This document shows positions 1-11,989 of a stretch of 64,000 nt of DNA, in pieces (the first letter of the stretch is position 1; every line of letters starts with the position of its first letter). Origin of the DNA: Heloderma charlesbogerti. Taxonomy: Eukaryota > Chordata > Lepidosauria > Squamata > Helodermatidae. Below the pieces are notes generated by a model that saw nothing but the letters and a program-made list of their open reading frames with translations, was not told the origin of the DNA and searched no databases. The stretch covers positions 1,745,501 to 1,809,500 of the forward strand of contig JANEZZ010001959.1 of assembly GCA_026122225.1 (NCBI GenBank), given 5' to 3'. A program made the translations under genes and the position numbers.

Positions 1-779
1 GCCAGCAGCCAGACATCCGGCCGCTGGCTAGCAGGGACGCAAATGGCGGCGGCCGTAGCTGCCACCGTTTGCATCCCTGCAGTCAGCCGTGATAGGCTAC
101 ATAAATGTTTATGTAGCCCCTATCACGGCTGACTTAAAAAGCAACAACGCACGTATGCAAATGGCAGCGGCCATGGCCGCCGCCATTTGCGTTCCTTATT
201 TTGGCATGTTTTAGTCTACGTAAACATTTACGTAGACTAAGACGGCGAAAATAAGGGGAACGCAAATAGCGTAGCGGACACTACACTATTTACGTTCCCC
301 TTATTTTTGCCGTCTTAGTCTACGTAAATGTTTACGTAGACTAAGACGTGCCAAAATAAGGAACGCAAATGGCGGCGGCCATGGCCGCCGCCATTTGCAT
401 ACACACGTTGTTGTTGTTGTTTTTTAAGTCAGCCGTGATAGGCTACGTAAACATTTACGTAGCCTATCACGGTTTTTTTAAAAAACCTAGCCGTGATAGG
501 CTACGTAAATCTTTACGTAGCCTATCATGTTTTGGTTTTTTTTTTTAACTGGAAATGGTGGCAGCGGCAGCCGGTCGGAAGACCGGCTGCTGCCGCCGCC
601 GCCGCCTAACTGCTGCCGGAGTCGCCGGCGGAGCCGCCGCTGCCAGGAAGATCCGCCCAAGGTAAGTCTCGTCCCCAGGGGGCGGGGGGGGCAGGCCATT
701 CCGCCACCGATTTCGGGGGGCCAAATGCGCTCGCATTCGGCCTCCCCGAGATCCATGGCGGAATTTTCGTACATCCCTA
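1..779. mobile_element. Palindromic hAT-like non-autonomous element, copy 1 (left end cut off)
   Basis: The right end reads ...TTCGTACATCCCTA at 779, the same terminus as two complete copies at 13501-13950 and 15268-16264. The interior is shared with the 15268 copy: short palindromes built on TACGTAAA/TTTACGTA, on GGCGGCGGCCATGGCCGCC, and on GTGATAGGC/GCCTATCAC. A CpG- and GC-rich block (545-740) lies next to the right end and contains AAGGTAAGT at 659-667, facing the end. No transposase frame is present; the open frames in the GC block are low-complexity. The left terminus and target duplication are outside the window, so the family call rests on the other copies. Confidence 0.75.
87..474. 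repeat. Long nested palindrome, centre near 280
   Basis: An imperfect inverted repeat of about 388 bp. The left arm order (GTCAGCCGTGATAGG, a GCAAATGGC.. palindrome, GTCTACGTAAAC, AAAATAAGGGGAACGC) is mirrored in reverse complement on the right (GTTCCCCTTATTTT, GTCTACGTAAATG, the GGCGG palindrome, GTCAGCCGTGATAGG). Each module is itself a near-perfect palindrome of roughly 24-50 bp, so palindromes sit inside a palindrome. A further GTGATAGGC unit follows at about 490-526. Confidence 0.85.
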
Positions 780-1706
780 TTTACATGTACAAGAGAAAGA
801 CCTAGCTACTGTTTGAATGGGATAAATGTGAATAAGCATGGATGGTTGATGCAATCTCATCTAATTTAGCTCTAACTCTGCAGCCAATCACAATGCACTA
901 TCATGAGTATACAAAACAAGCATTCAGCACAAATTTCACATTATCAATTTACACAGCATGGGGTTACAACACGCTGCTCCCATGTCTAGAGAATTATGAG
1001 CACACAGGTGGGGACTTTGATGATGAGGGCCCTTTGCACCACCAACAAATACCCATTTCTAGTTTCATTATCTGAAGGTCTTCATTGAGTCCATTGGAAA
1101 TTTTTTCACTTACACCACCTTTTCTGACATAATGTTTCACTGTTGCAGGTGGGTACAAATGAACCTAAGGGAGCATAGGATTCTTCCTAAACTCCCCTTC
1201 TCTCCCACCAAAACCCTGCTCCACACTCTCCCCCACCCACACCAAGCTTTCAGTGTCCCAACAGTCTAAGGTTCCCCCAGCAGTAGCCTCAACTGGTACA
1301 AGAGCGTTGCTAAGGTAGCAGAGATTCAATCTGTTTGCTTATCTTTGGCCTCTACCTGCACAGAGAGATTGGCAAGTAATCCAATCCCCAGCCAGTGGGC
1401 ATAAAAAGACCATCTTCTCTGCACAGTATCTGAAACAACTTTTTAAAATGGGGAGATTAAAGAGCAGTTTTGTGATGTAGCTCAGAAAACGTTCTGTTCA
1501 GCAACAACAATAAAAAGCTCCATCATGGACATGGATCTTCTAATATGCTTCTCTGAATATTTTGCCAGTATCGGTTACATTTTATGGTAGGAAATTCTCT
1601 TACCACACTAACTGAAGAAAGCAGCTTATTCTTTCAATGAACACTGAAAAGTCTTTTCTGAAAAGATTCTTGGGTTTGCAATGTGAAGCATACAAATACA
1701 TTTCTA

Positions 1707-1895
1707 GGGAAGAGGCCATAGCTCAGTGCTAGAGCAGATGCTTCGTATGCAGATGGTCCTAGTCTAAATCCTTGTGAAAAAATCCCAGGCAGCAGAAGAA
1801 AGACCTCTGCCAGAGACCCTGGAGAACCACTGCCCAAAAGAGTAAACAGTAGTGGGTTGGATGGAGTAATGGTAAGAGCCAATGTAAGACAGCTT
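1707..1895 (+). repeat. tRNA-derived SINE
   Basis: Starts with CCATAGCTCAGTGCTAGAGC, a tRNA A-box-like head, followed by a decayed B-box region (GGTCCTAGTCTAAATCC). The body resembles the split SINE at 31255-31305 plus 34403-34562 (CAGAGACCCTGGAGAACCACTGCC). It is a diverged copy, not a functional tRNA gene. Confidence 0.65.
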
Positions 1896-2040
1896 GTTCA
1901 TGTACTGGGAATGAACTACCTTTCCCCAAACCCCTTTCAAACTTATATAGTAAACTTTTTTCTTTCACATTATTTTCAACATGTATTTAATCAAAAGAAA
2001 AGGTTTTTTATACAAAAATAACAGCCAATGTTTAACATAC

Positions 2041-2204
2041 CCTTTTCATCAGATTTGTCTCTTATTGCTAAAGTATCATTACTCAAAGATATGGTCTGGG
2101 CATTTAATATATCTGTTCTCATTCCTGGAAACTTTGGAGAGGAAATTAAACGTCCTTCATAGGAATATAAATAGATTCCTCCACCATCTACAAGAAGAAA
2201 ATGC
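2041..2204 (-). CDS. IFT80: IFT80 coding exon, about residues 385-438
   Basis: Last IFT80 exon in the window in transcript order: (R)[19 protein letters not shown] then [18 protein letters not shown] and [15 protein letters not shown]. The acceptor is TTTATAG and the donor GTATGT, leaving one G of the next codon. The next exon, expected to continue (V/I)IFLFEASTG, is not found to the left of 2041. Changes from the human protein as recalled are conservative (for example Leu for Phe after EGR). Confidence 0.95.
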
Positions 2205-2544
2205 CTATAAATAAAGGGGGGGAAACAATTAACAATGCTCAGGTCATGCCATTAAAAATTGTCACAATCTATTATTTCTGTGTAAACTACTTGCCTTATT
2301 CACAAATTTATTTATTCAACTATTTAGATGTATATAAAATATTAACAGATTGGCATTTATAATCCAAGGTGTTGCTTTAAAAATTTTCTACTCTGTCAGA
2401 TTTATATATGCATAGGCTATCTAATATTATAGCAAATAGATACTATTTCATTTATCCAAATGACCTACCATGGGATACATGGTAATATCTGCATAGAGCT
2501 ACATTTTCTGTATTTGGAAAATGAGATTTGGGGGGAGGGGGCAC

Positions 2545-2655
2545 TATCATCAATGCAATGAATATGAACTTGAGCACACTCCAGGAGAGAGCGGAGGACA
2601 GGAAGGTCTGACGTGCTATGGTCCATGGGACACAACTTAACGACTGAACAACAAC
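2545..2655 (+). mobile_element. RTE-BovB LINE, 3'-end fragment
   Basis: Matches the last about 110 bp of the BovB copies at 14996-19043 and 54496-56497 (AACTTGAGCACACTCCAGGA, then GTGCTATGGTCCATGGG, then CTTAACGACTGAACAACAAC). It is a strongly 5'-truncated insertion, as is usual for LINEs. Confidence 0.85.
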
Positions 2656-3104
2656 ATTCCAAGTGACCAATATTCATAACAGACTACTCATGGAATCTGA
2701 CATATAATAATATCAAAGGATAAGTGCAGACATAATGCTTCCAATTACTTAAACATAGCTAAGTAATCAGGAGTGAACCACAGAGATTAGAAGCTCCCTT
2801 CCTTCTGAAGCATGTAATCCCGCTATTGGGTCTAACTCCATAACACTACCATTAACAATGCTTAGAGCTAGAAAGGATTACTATGTAATCCAATTCTGAG
2901 TTAAGTGAAACTTAAATTAGCTCTAACTGGGTTTAACATTGGAATTACACAACTAAACAAGTGCTGAAAATCCCCACTTCCCATGTTTTTTGTGTAGGAT
3001 TATTCATCCCTGTGAAAGGGGGGTGGATTTTCTGTTGGTTTCAGGGAAGAGGAATTTCACTAACACTTATGTGGGGCGGGGGGCTTGGCTTACCTTAGTT
3101 TATA

Positions 3105-3403
3105 TGAGGTGGCCAAGAGGGGTTTTTTCTCTTCTTTTTGCACTTTGAAAAAAAGCCTCATGGCTACTTGTAATGGCTGCAAGGCTCTCTCTGCAGCCTC
3201 TCAACTACACTTCCTGCTTGGGGCTGGACCAGGATGCCCATGGGAATGAGGCTACTATACACAGTGTCATTCCCATGGGCATTCTGGGCCAGCCCTAAGC
3301 AGAAAGTATGGCTAGGAGGTTGCAGAGAGGCCTTGTAGCCACTATGAACAACCACAAGTCAAAGTGCAAAAAGCAAGAGAGAAAAATACCCCAGCCACCT
3401 CAT
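3105..3403. repeat. Fold-back (MITE-like) element, 300 bp
   Basis: Two arms, about 3105-3245 and 3262-3403, are imperfect reverse complements. GAGGTGGCC at the left pairs with a GGCCACCTC-like right end, TTTTTGCACTTTGA pairs with TCAAAGTGCAAAAA, and ATGCCCATGGGAATGA in the left arm has its partner TCATTCCCATGGGCAT in the right arm. The loop is short, near 3250. There is no coding capacity and I did not find a clear target duplication. Confidence 0.75.
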
Positions 3404-3896
3404 CTCAACCAAGACATGCATCTCTCCCTCAAAAATTTCAATTCAACGCCCCGGCCTGCCCCAACCTTCAGGGTATTTTGGTTTTGCCCCAACCTCCACA
3501 AATAGTCAAAAAGAGAAAAAGAAGCCCAGCTGTAATTACACCAATTTTCCAAGCCTTCAGGCCTGCTTGGTCTTCTGCTGAAAGTTGGCAGTGGAGCAGG
3601 TACAGTGACAAACCAAGTTGCCTGCTCTGTCCCCCTCCAGCTTGGAACCAGAGAAAGGAGACAGACATTTATTTTGGCTCTCTGGATGCACTCAGCAAAT
3701 GCAGAGCTAAAACAAATAGGAGGCTTCTGCCTAGGTTTGGTACTGGGTATGTGGCAGTGATCATCCCTCCCCCTCTGTAGCACCAGCTATGGAAAGCCGC
3801 CTCAGGCTCATCTCGCTCACAAGAGTTTGTTTGCCATCCCACAATGGTGAGAGGGGTGAGTATAATTCTGAAATCCTGCTGAATTTGACCCATATA

Positions 3897-4114
3897 CAGT
3901 CAGGGCCAGAAATATTGGAACAAGGATAACTGTTTTGGCAGTTGGCCTCTGTAAACCACCACATTGAAGTTGAAAGGAAACACACCAAGATGGGAGCAAA
4001 GTCAGGACTTTCAGCTGTAATTCAAGGGGTTTGACAACAGTGGGGCACTAACCATTCAGGAAGGACAGCCAGTGGCACCCCCCCCCCATCGTTGCTGGCT
4101 CATAAGTAATGGAA
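3897..4114. repeat. Tc1 left terminal inverted repeat
   Basis: About 218 bp, pairing with 5326-5539. It contains a C-run (4077-4087) absent from the partner and ends at GGCTCATAAGTAATGGAA. Confidence 0.88.
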
Positions 4115-4148
4115 CAAACCAACATCATTTCAAACTTAAGGATCACCT

Positions 4149-5186
4149 TTAATACCTGGATGAAAATCCTTTGCAGTCAATGACTGCCTGAAGTCTGGAA
4201 CCCATGGACATGACCCAATGCTGAGTTTCCTCCCTCGAGATGCTTTGCCAGGCCTTTACTGCAGGTGCCTTCAGCTGCTGCTTGTTTGTGGGTCTTTCTG
4301 CCTTCAGTCTTGTCTTCAGTAAATGAAAAGCATGCTCTATTGGGTTGAGATCAGGTGACTGACTTGGCCATTGAAGAACATCCCACTTCTTTGCCTTGAG
4401 AAACTCTTGGGTAGCTTTTGCTGTATGTTTTGGATCATTATCCATCTGCAATATGAAGCGGCGTCCTATCAGTTTGGCAGCATTCGGCTGAATCTGACCA
4501 GAAAGTATAGCCCTATACACTTCAGAATTCATCCTGCTGCTTTTATCAGCAGTCAGGTCATCAATAAACACCAGTGACCTGATTCCATTGGCAGCCATAC
4601 TTGCCCATGCCATAACACTGCCTCCACCATGTTTGACAGATGATGTGGTATGCTTTGGATCATGAGCTGTTCCTTTCCTTCTCCATACTTTTCTCTTCCC
4701 ATCATTCTGGTACAAGTTCATCTTGGTTTCATCAGTCCAAAGAATCTTATTCCAGAACTGGGCAGGCTTTTGTAGGTGTTTGCTGACAAAGGCTAATCTG
4801 GCCTGTCTGTTCTTGAGCATTACCAGTGGTTTGCTCCTTGTTATGAAGCCTCTGTACTTACATTCATAAAGCTGTCTCTTGACTGTAGATGTTGACAATG
4901 ACATGCCTACCTCCACAAGAGCGTTCTTGACCTGGCTAGATGTTGTGAAAGGGTTTCTCTTCACCATGAGCAGAATTCTGCGGTCATCCACTTTAGTTGT
5001 CTTCCGTGGTCTGCCAGGCCTTTTGCTGTTGCTGAGCTTGCCAGTTAATTCCTTCTTTTTCAGGATGTTTCAAACAGTTATATTGGCCACTCCCACTGTT
5101 TTTGCTATCTCTCTGATGGATTTATGTTGTTTCCTCAGCCTAATGATGGCCTCCTTCACTCGCATGGACACTTCTTTGGACCTCAT
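4149..5186 (-). pseudogene. Tc1 transposase, one in-frame stop
   Basis: DDE transposase of the Tc1 family, which cuts and pastes its own element at TA sites. From ATG at 5184-5186 the frame runs 345 residues, the usual Tc1 length, to a stop at 4149, broken only by TGA at 5070-5072 (codon 39). Before the stop come SMRVKEAIIRLRKQHKSIRE and an HTH-like stretch. After it come a GRPRK basic hook, a second HTH, and the catalytic set: ILWTDETK (first Asp), QMDNDPKHTA (second Asp) and SPDLNPIEHAF (Glu, DD34E spacing). No frameshift is seen. The longest open part, from an internal Met at 4991, lacks the first DNA-binding helices, so the copy is probably inactive. Confidence 0.92.
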
Positions 5187-5325
5187 GTTGGGAGTTCCAG
5201 TGAACAGCTACCAAATGCAAATGTAACACTCAGAACTACCTCCAAGCCTTTTCTCTGCTGGATTGGTCATGGGGTACCCAGGAAACAGGCCACACCTGGC
5301 CATGCAGCTGCTTGTCAGCCATTCA

Positions 5326-5539
5326 TTCCATTACTTATGAGCCACCAACAATGGGGGTGTGCGTATACCACTGGCTGTCCTTCCTGAGTGCCCCACTTTT
5401 GTCAAACCCCTTGAATTACAGCTGAAAGTCCTGACTTCACTCCCATCTGGGTGTGTTTCCTTTCAACTTCAATGTGGTGGTGTACAGAGGCCAAGTGCCA
5501 AAACAGTTATCCTTGTTCCAATATTTCTGGCCCTGACTG
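5326..5539. repeat. Tc1 right terminal inverted repeat
   Basis: About 214 bp, reverse complement of 3897-4114 with scattered substitutions. The outer 25 bp are identical between the two ends, as expected for the transposase-binding region. Confidence 0.88.
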
Positions 5540-5624
5540 TATTTCTTCAAAATATGATCCTACCAGTTTGCAATATTTGAGCAAATATTATTTTAATAAA
5601 AATAAATTGTAATAAGCAAGTTAC

Positions 5625-5699
5625 CTTTCCGCTTGTAAAATTAAACTGACAGTTCCTTCTTTGAGGTCAAAGATTAATGGCGTATTCCAGTTTTTAATT
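5625..5699 (-). CDS. IFT80: IFT80 coding exon, about residues 359-384
   Basis: A 75-bp exon, missed by any 60-residue open-frame cut-off. It encodes (S)[19 protein letters not shown] then ILQAE(R). The acceptor is GTTTTAG and the donor GTAACT. It is split-phase on both sides (one base in, two bases out), fitting the neighbours exactly. It lies only 86 bp from the edge of the Tc1 transposon that occupies the following intron. Confidence 0.94.
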
Positions 5700-6485
<786 letters not shown>

Positions 6486-6764
6486 CTAACGGAAACAAAA
6501 GCTATGGTTAAATAAAACTTAAATAATTCAAAACCCAAAACACCAAAACTAGAAAAAAAGTATTAGCCTCGTTCTTATCTCTAAGAACTATACAGAATCT
6601 CCCTTAAAAAGGAAGAGAGATAATGAACATTCCAGTATTTAAACCAATCAAGTTCACATTACAATAGACTTTTGTGTGATTTATACCCTATTTTAATATT
6701 CTCAGACTCTTTCATTTTTATGCAGTAGAACTAAATAATACTTTTAAAGCATTGGGCAGTATCC

Positions 6765-6930
6765 TACATTGCCCATGTTAGCGGAATGGTCTGCTACACT
6801 AGCAGTTCCTGAAACAACTGGAAATGAGTGCCAATGCTTGTATCCAGAACTAGGCAGGTCAGCGAAGCTCACAGAAGGGAGGTCTGCTGACCTGCCCAAA
6901 TTCTGGAAATGAGCGTTCTGGATCCTCTGT
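6765..6930. repeat. Short inverted repeat, probable decayed MITE
   Basis: TCCAGAACTAGGCAGGTCAGC and GCTGACCTGCCCAAATTCTGG face each other around 6875. The flanking text (ATTGGGCAGTATCCTACATTG) reads like an interspersed repeat, but no second copy lies in this window. Confidence 0.45.
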
Positions 6931-7089
6931 CTTCAGACAACCTCATACAAGAATTTAAATTATACATAGGTCATTTACACACTGTGCTAGTGAAAATACC
7001 TTTCCCATGAAGCTGTACAAGCTAAATATAACAAAAGCTTCAAGGATTACTGGACAGTAATTCATTACAATTCGATGTCTGGGAATGAA

Positions 7090-7470
7090 TGCAAAAATAT
7101 GATTTTTACCTGCCAATTTGTCTTCTATATTCCCAGACACTGACTCATAATATCCCACTCAGTGGACAGATGGGTAATATAGAATTTCTGTTGTTGCAAG
7201 TTTTCCCAATTATATATTCAGCATCAAAGAAGACTTCACGTCAGGCCAAAAGATATTTAGATGCCTAATTATAGATTTGGGAGCCTAATGTTGGGCATCC
7301 AGAATTGAAAAGCTTGGCCTGAACTCTAATACTAAATGTATAATTGGGAAAACTTGTAACAACAGACATTGTATATTATTGCCCTGTCCTCTGGGTGGGA
7401 TGTTATGAGTCAGTGTCTGGTCAGGGAAGACAGAGCATTTAGCAGGTAAAAATATCCATTTATGCATTTG
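7090..7470. repeat. Fold-back element, 380 bp, almost entirely palindromic
   Basis: Left-arm landmarks TTTTTACCTGCC, CAGACACTGACTCATAA, TCTGTTGTTGCAAGTTTTCC and CCCAATTATA recur in reverse complement and mirrored order on the right (TATAATTGGG, GGAAAACTTGTAACAACAGA, TTATGAGTCAGTGTCTG, AGCAGGTAAAAA). The centre is near 7277, with ATGCC/GGGCAT closing the inner stem. It has no coding content. It is most simply a MITE or foldback transposon; I could not fix the target duplication. Confidence 0.8.
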
Positions 7471-8454
7471 CTTTCCAATATTCAGGCTGAGTTTTTAATT
7501 CAGGACAAGATAAACTTACATTTAGAATTCTACTACACATTTGGGGTCATGCTTCACTTATCATAATATAACCTTTAAAAAACAACACATCTGTTGTCTG
7601 AAAATATGTAATAGGGCTTAATATAACACCTCTTAATAATCTGCTGTTAGTAATCTGATGAAGTTTTGAAAAGTGTATAAATTCCCTAGTTAAGACAATA
7701 CATTCTAGTAGTAAAAACAACTTGTAATAGATATTTTACCTAGCTGAAAACTATTTTAACCTGGGGCTGAAATATTCTGGTTACAGTTTCTTCAATAAGC
7801 ACAATTTTGCTAATTTTGAGTTGCGATTTTGAGATCAAAGAAAACCGACACACTGTTAGGTCTGCTCTTGGCAGGAAAACCTGCATTATAGTAACAACCA
7901 ACAATGCTGCAGCTGCTGTAATGGTAAACCACAGCTGTATACAAGGGAAGGTGTGTTTTTTTAAGTCAACATGCCTAGGCTATCTGTGCATGGACTATTA
8001 TGCTATTGCTTCCGCAGCTGTGCCTTTGTTGCCAGCTGCTGTAAAATAATTTCTAGCATAAACAAAGCTTTTGATGCTGAATTTCCAGCCACTGCAGTAA
8101 TTTGGGATGCAAGCCACAGCCCATTTACTATAGAGTAGCCTTCCTAACATCAACAAGATCACAGTGTGTTGCGAACATTCACCTCATTCTATAAACACAT
8201 TAGTCAACCTGCTCATTCCACTGGGAGCATACTGAAAGCTGCTCAACCTACTGATGGTTGAACAGATCTCCCTGGGGATATTTAACTAGCAAAAGATATG
8301 ATATCACTCATTCACTCAGTACATTTATAACACAAAAAAGGTATTCGGAAGGTACCAGTTATTTTGTGTCAAGATTTTCTGCTCACCACAGTTGTCAGCC
8401 ATATATTTAAGAAATATCCTGCTATTCAAAAAGCTTGAAACACCCAACACATAC

Positions 8455-8634
8455 CTCCATGGTTCTTCTTTTAGTTAGTGTTATTCCAAAGTTTTTCCAC
8501 ACCCAATGCTGTTCCACAACATGGGCAAAAATCACATGTCCATTTCCACAAGCCCCAGCTATTTGTGTGCCATCAGTAGACCAAGCAATATTAAATATGC
8601 TTCCGGTGTTTGGTTTCTCTAAAGCATAGGACCA
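8455..8634 (-). CDS. IFT80: IFT80 coding exon, about residues 260-319
   Basis: 60 codons starting [20 protein letters not shown], through [20 protein letters not shown], and ending TLTKRRTME. It is phase 0 on both sides, with acceptor TTTTTTACAG and donor GTATGT. The stretch [18 protein letters not shown] is the last blade of the first propeller; EQHWVWKNF starts the link to the second. The exon is reached across the largest intron of the window. Confidence 0.96.
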
Positions 8635-9479
8635 CTGTAAAAAAAATTAAAGAAATAATAATTTTCCTTGTAGTGAATACTATAATACACAATGCAGACA
8701 TTACACATACAGTTATTAATATTGTACTGTGCAACTATTCCAACTTTGTCCTATCTTTCTTAAATTATCAGCCCTTGAGGCAAGGGAAGGGTCACTTCTA
8801 TAATCTGTTCAGCATCCAATACACTGAGAACATGAAATAAATGTTAAATAGTTTTGTTTTAAAGCAAAGGTATGAAATTATTTAACTTGCAGTAAGATAA
8901 TACCTTTGGATGAAAAGGCAATAATCTTCCTTTTTTGTTAGATGAAGTGAGTGCAAAATTAAAGGAAGAAATATATAATCTCTCTCATGCTATTTCATAT
9001 ATAACCCAACATTAGAAAGCCAAAATATATTTGTAATCCAATAAAAGTATTTAAGGAATGAATATGTCACTACAAAAATCTAAATTTTTAAACAGTCAAC
9101 ACTTATGTGGAGAGGATTCTTGCAAAACATTTTTATACATATATGAGAAAGTGCATAGGGGAACAGTTATCTTTGTGGTTCTCCTGCAGGTGTCTTTTTC
9201 TAAGAGAATGCTACCAAACAATAGACAGGACATATGCAAGGTGAGACAGATGGATGCAGCTTTTATGAAACTTATTTGAAGAGGGGGAAGGGGGCACTTT
9301 ACCTTAGGTTGATGTCTTTTTCAAAACCCCTCCACCAAGTTAGAAAAGCAGCTATATTAGTTTGGCAGCAAAGAGACAGAGACCAATGGATTTATTGCAG
9401 CATGAGCTTTCACACAAGCTTTTTCTGCATTAGGTTTTACACAATACTCCTGGTATTTCAGCTACATTAGAAAGTCAAT

Positions 9480-9635
9480 GCAGCATAGTGGATAAAAGGT
9501 TGAACTTGAGCCAGGGACATCTGGGTTCAAATCCCTGCTCAGCCATTAAGTTCACTGGGTGAGCTTAAGACAATTACTACCTTTTAGCCTCATCTATCAC
9601 ACAGGGGTATTGCGAGTGGAAAAAGAAATAAAACT
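9480..9635 (+). repeat. tRNA-derived SINE
   Basis: The head reads AGCATAGTGGATAAAAGGTTG, then CTGGGTTCAAATCCCTGCTC, a good B-box. A conserved-type body follows (CACTGGGTGAGCTTAAGACAA). It belongs with the SINEs at 40060-40275 and 45392-45646, which share the GGTGACTT/GGTCAGTCAC-type core on the other strand. Confidence 0.7.
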
Positions 9636-11989
9636 GTCACTACCACGCCCCATTGATGCCCTTTTTGTTTGTTGAACAATTCCATATCATGGTTGCCATT
9701 ATTGACATAACACCAACCCACCCTAGAGCCTCAGTGCAACATCCTCAGTGGTTTATGCACTGAGCACATCACAACTGTTAAACTGTACTGGTGCTGCAAT
9801 TGCTGCCCCCCATCCACAGCACAAAACAAGGCCAGCAGTTGTGATGACATTAACAGAAAAATATTCCCAGCATATATCTACTGTAGCATGTTTAATACAA
9901 AAGTACCAAATACAAAACATGCTGCTATATATAGTGCAAAAACATTTAATACAAAGTAATAGAAATAATAGCAAAATGGTGCCACCTAGCATAATATTAA
10001 AATATAGTGGAAGTATTCCAATTCACCCTACTGTTGGGATGATTCCTGGCTAATAGGCAGGATGCTGATGGATGTTTCATCAGTGGAAGCTAAAAACAGG
10101 AGATGGTCACTTGATAGCTGGGAGTATTTCTTCCATTTTTGAAATCCAAGAACCATCAGAACTTGAAGACGGAGAGATATAAAAAAGGAGTTTGGCGTTT
10201 GAATTAAGACAGAGAGAAGGGAGGGAGAGAGATCGGCGTTTTGGCTGTAGTTAAGTGAAACTGGGAATGCAGCCTGGGGAGGCTGCAGAAGTTACTCTCT
10301 AGGGACCAGATGCCTGCTGAAGATATATTTTATTTGTTTGTTTGTAGTATTTTTATACTGCTTTTTAGCCAAAAAAGCTCCAAGAGAGGCTTAGATATAA
10401 TCAAATAAACAAGGCATTTGCCTCCGAAGTACCTGATTCTATATTTGTAATTAAAGGAAATAGTTCACTATAAATCACCAGTGTTCTCTCAGCAAAAGCA
10501 AACTAAACCCAGTAGTGATGCCCCTGGAACTTCTCACCACTGATAAACACTGTGGGAAGTGTTTATCATCTTCATCATCTTCATCATCCTACCTGTTCAT
10601 GGGATGGTGGTTCCTGTGGGCTGCTACTATATACATGTTTTTTTTAAAATCCTGGTGGCTGTATTAATTGGATAGGGGAGGAGCAGGTCACTCCCAAAGT
10701 GCTTTTTTAAACACTTTTAAAAAATCAGAAAAGGCACAGCATGTCTGAGCAAATAATAAAATGTGCATGGGTCACTTGTCATTGATTATGTCCAAGACTA
10801 TATTCAAAAGGAGTCCATGACACACATATAATAACATTTAATCAGGCTGTTATACTGGTAATAAATTAATTATCTAGGAGAAATTTTACAATTTCCCAGG
10901 TAGAAAACAGTTGTGGGTGTGGTTTTTTTTTAACGATTTGGAAAATACTGATATCCCCTAAACTACCTTGAAGAAAAACAAGTGCACTATTTATGAAATA
11001 TAAGAAAAATGTACTTTTAATGTATAAAAAGATGTACAGAAAGGTATAATTCAGATGCACTAAGTGTACTGAGAAGGTGGCAAAGATGTATACAAACATA
11101 TATTTGCTAACTGATAAACCAAGTTATCACAGCAAGAACTAAAGAGTGATGAGGAAAAAAACTGCATCCCAACTACTGGAGTCCAAATATAATAAGTCCC
11201 AGTGCTACCCAATCATTGCTCTTCCGCTGTGAGCTACATGCAGAATTGCTATTGACCTTCCACACTTTAGGGGATATAGTGCTTCTTTTGTATGTCCCAC
11301 TCTGTTCCGTCCACACTAGTGGACTTGATATAGCCCTGTGGATGCGGAAAGGAACAATTCACTTAAGCATGCTGTGTTGAATCAATTTTTCAATTAATTT
11401 TTAATTTGTGCTAAAGCACATTTTTATTTAGGTGCTATTGTGCGACTGCACAAACTAAAACACACACAATATTTTAGCATTAATTAACAGATTGGGAGAG
11501 GAATAAATATTGGTAAAGTGGCACTGACTGGAAAGGCAGCAAGGTTGCTTTTTCAATCAGTTTTAAGTGTGTGTTAAAATGACTTTTCATTTAAGCACTA
11601 TAGTAAAATATTTTACTTTTTAAAAATATATAGCCAAAAAAGTATTTTAGTGCAAATTAAAATATCAATTTTAAAAACATACTGATAAAATGGTGCTGAC
11701 TGGAAAGGTAATAGTGAAAAAGTGTCAATGCATGGTATTATGTGAGGCAGTACATCAAAACTATACAAAAGTCAGAAGAGTAGCATTAAGAATCTACATT
11801 TATGGAGAAAGTACTACTGTCCCATTGCCCCGCAACACCTTGAGCTGAAAAACTGGGATTCTCTGCAGTCTAAAAGAAGTCTGAAGGAGCACAGGGAAAA
11901 CACAGGAGGCCAGCCATCAGATGATGATGTCACCTAAATATCCTGTAAAAAGTGAGTAAACACAGCATGGCAATTCCACAGTAAACACC

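Larger units (their letters stand above)
1..2040. other. IFT80 intron, left part of window
   Basis: Non-coding intron on the transcript's 3' side. It holds a palindromic hAT-like element to 779 and a tRNA-derived SINE near 1707-1895. In 780-1706 I see only unique-looking AT-rich sequence with no exon of IFT80 or another gene. Confidence 0.8.
3897..5539 (-). mobile_element. Tc1/mariner transposon, near complete
   Basis: A 1643-bp element flanked by TA at 3895-3896 and 5540-5541, the known Tc1/mariner target duplication. Its ends read CAGTCAGGGCCAGAAATATT and the reverse complement. The inverted repeats are unusually long, about 215 bp each. The single gene inside lies on the minus strand and encodes a Tc1-type transposase with one premature stop. 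The TIRs differ by a few substitutions, a CG-run expansion near 4080 and small indels, which suggests a moderately old copy. Confidence 0.93.
2205..5624. other. IFT80 intron with Tc1, BovB tail and fold-back element
   Basis: A 3.4-kb intron. It contains a BovB 3' fragment (2545-2655), a fold-back element (3105-3403) and the Tc1 transposon (3897-5539). The stretches 2205-2544, 2656-3104 and 3404-3896 show no gene. The 138- and 127-residue open frames around 3364-3783 overlap each other on opposite strands and have no recognisable motif. Confidence 0.8.
6486..8454. other. IFT80 intron with two fold-back repeats
   Basis: Contains a small inverted repeat (about 6765-6930) and a 380-bp fold-back element (7090-7470). 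The remainder, 7471-8454, is AT-rich with no recognisable gene or repeat. Confidence 0.8.

Noticed and set aside
87..526. A CRISPR-like or satellite array
   Set aside because: The repeated units are palindromic transposon modules with unequal spacing, no unique spacers, and a eukaryotic setting.
545..740. CpG-rich block as a CpG-island promoter or first exon
   Set aside because: The same GC-rich block recurs at the ends of the transposon copies at 13501 and 15268, so it is repeat sequence. The open frames there are low-complexity.
3364..3783. 138- and 127-residue open frames on opposite strands
   Set aside because: They overlap each other, lack motifs, homology and splice context, and lie in an intron next to a fold-back repeat.
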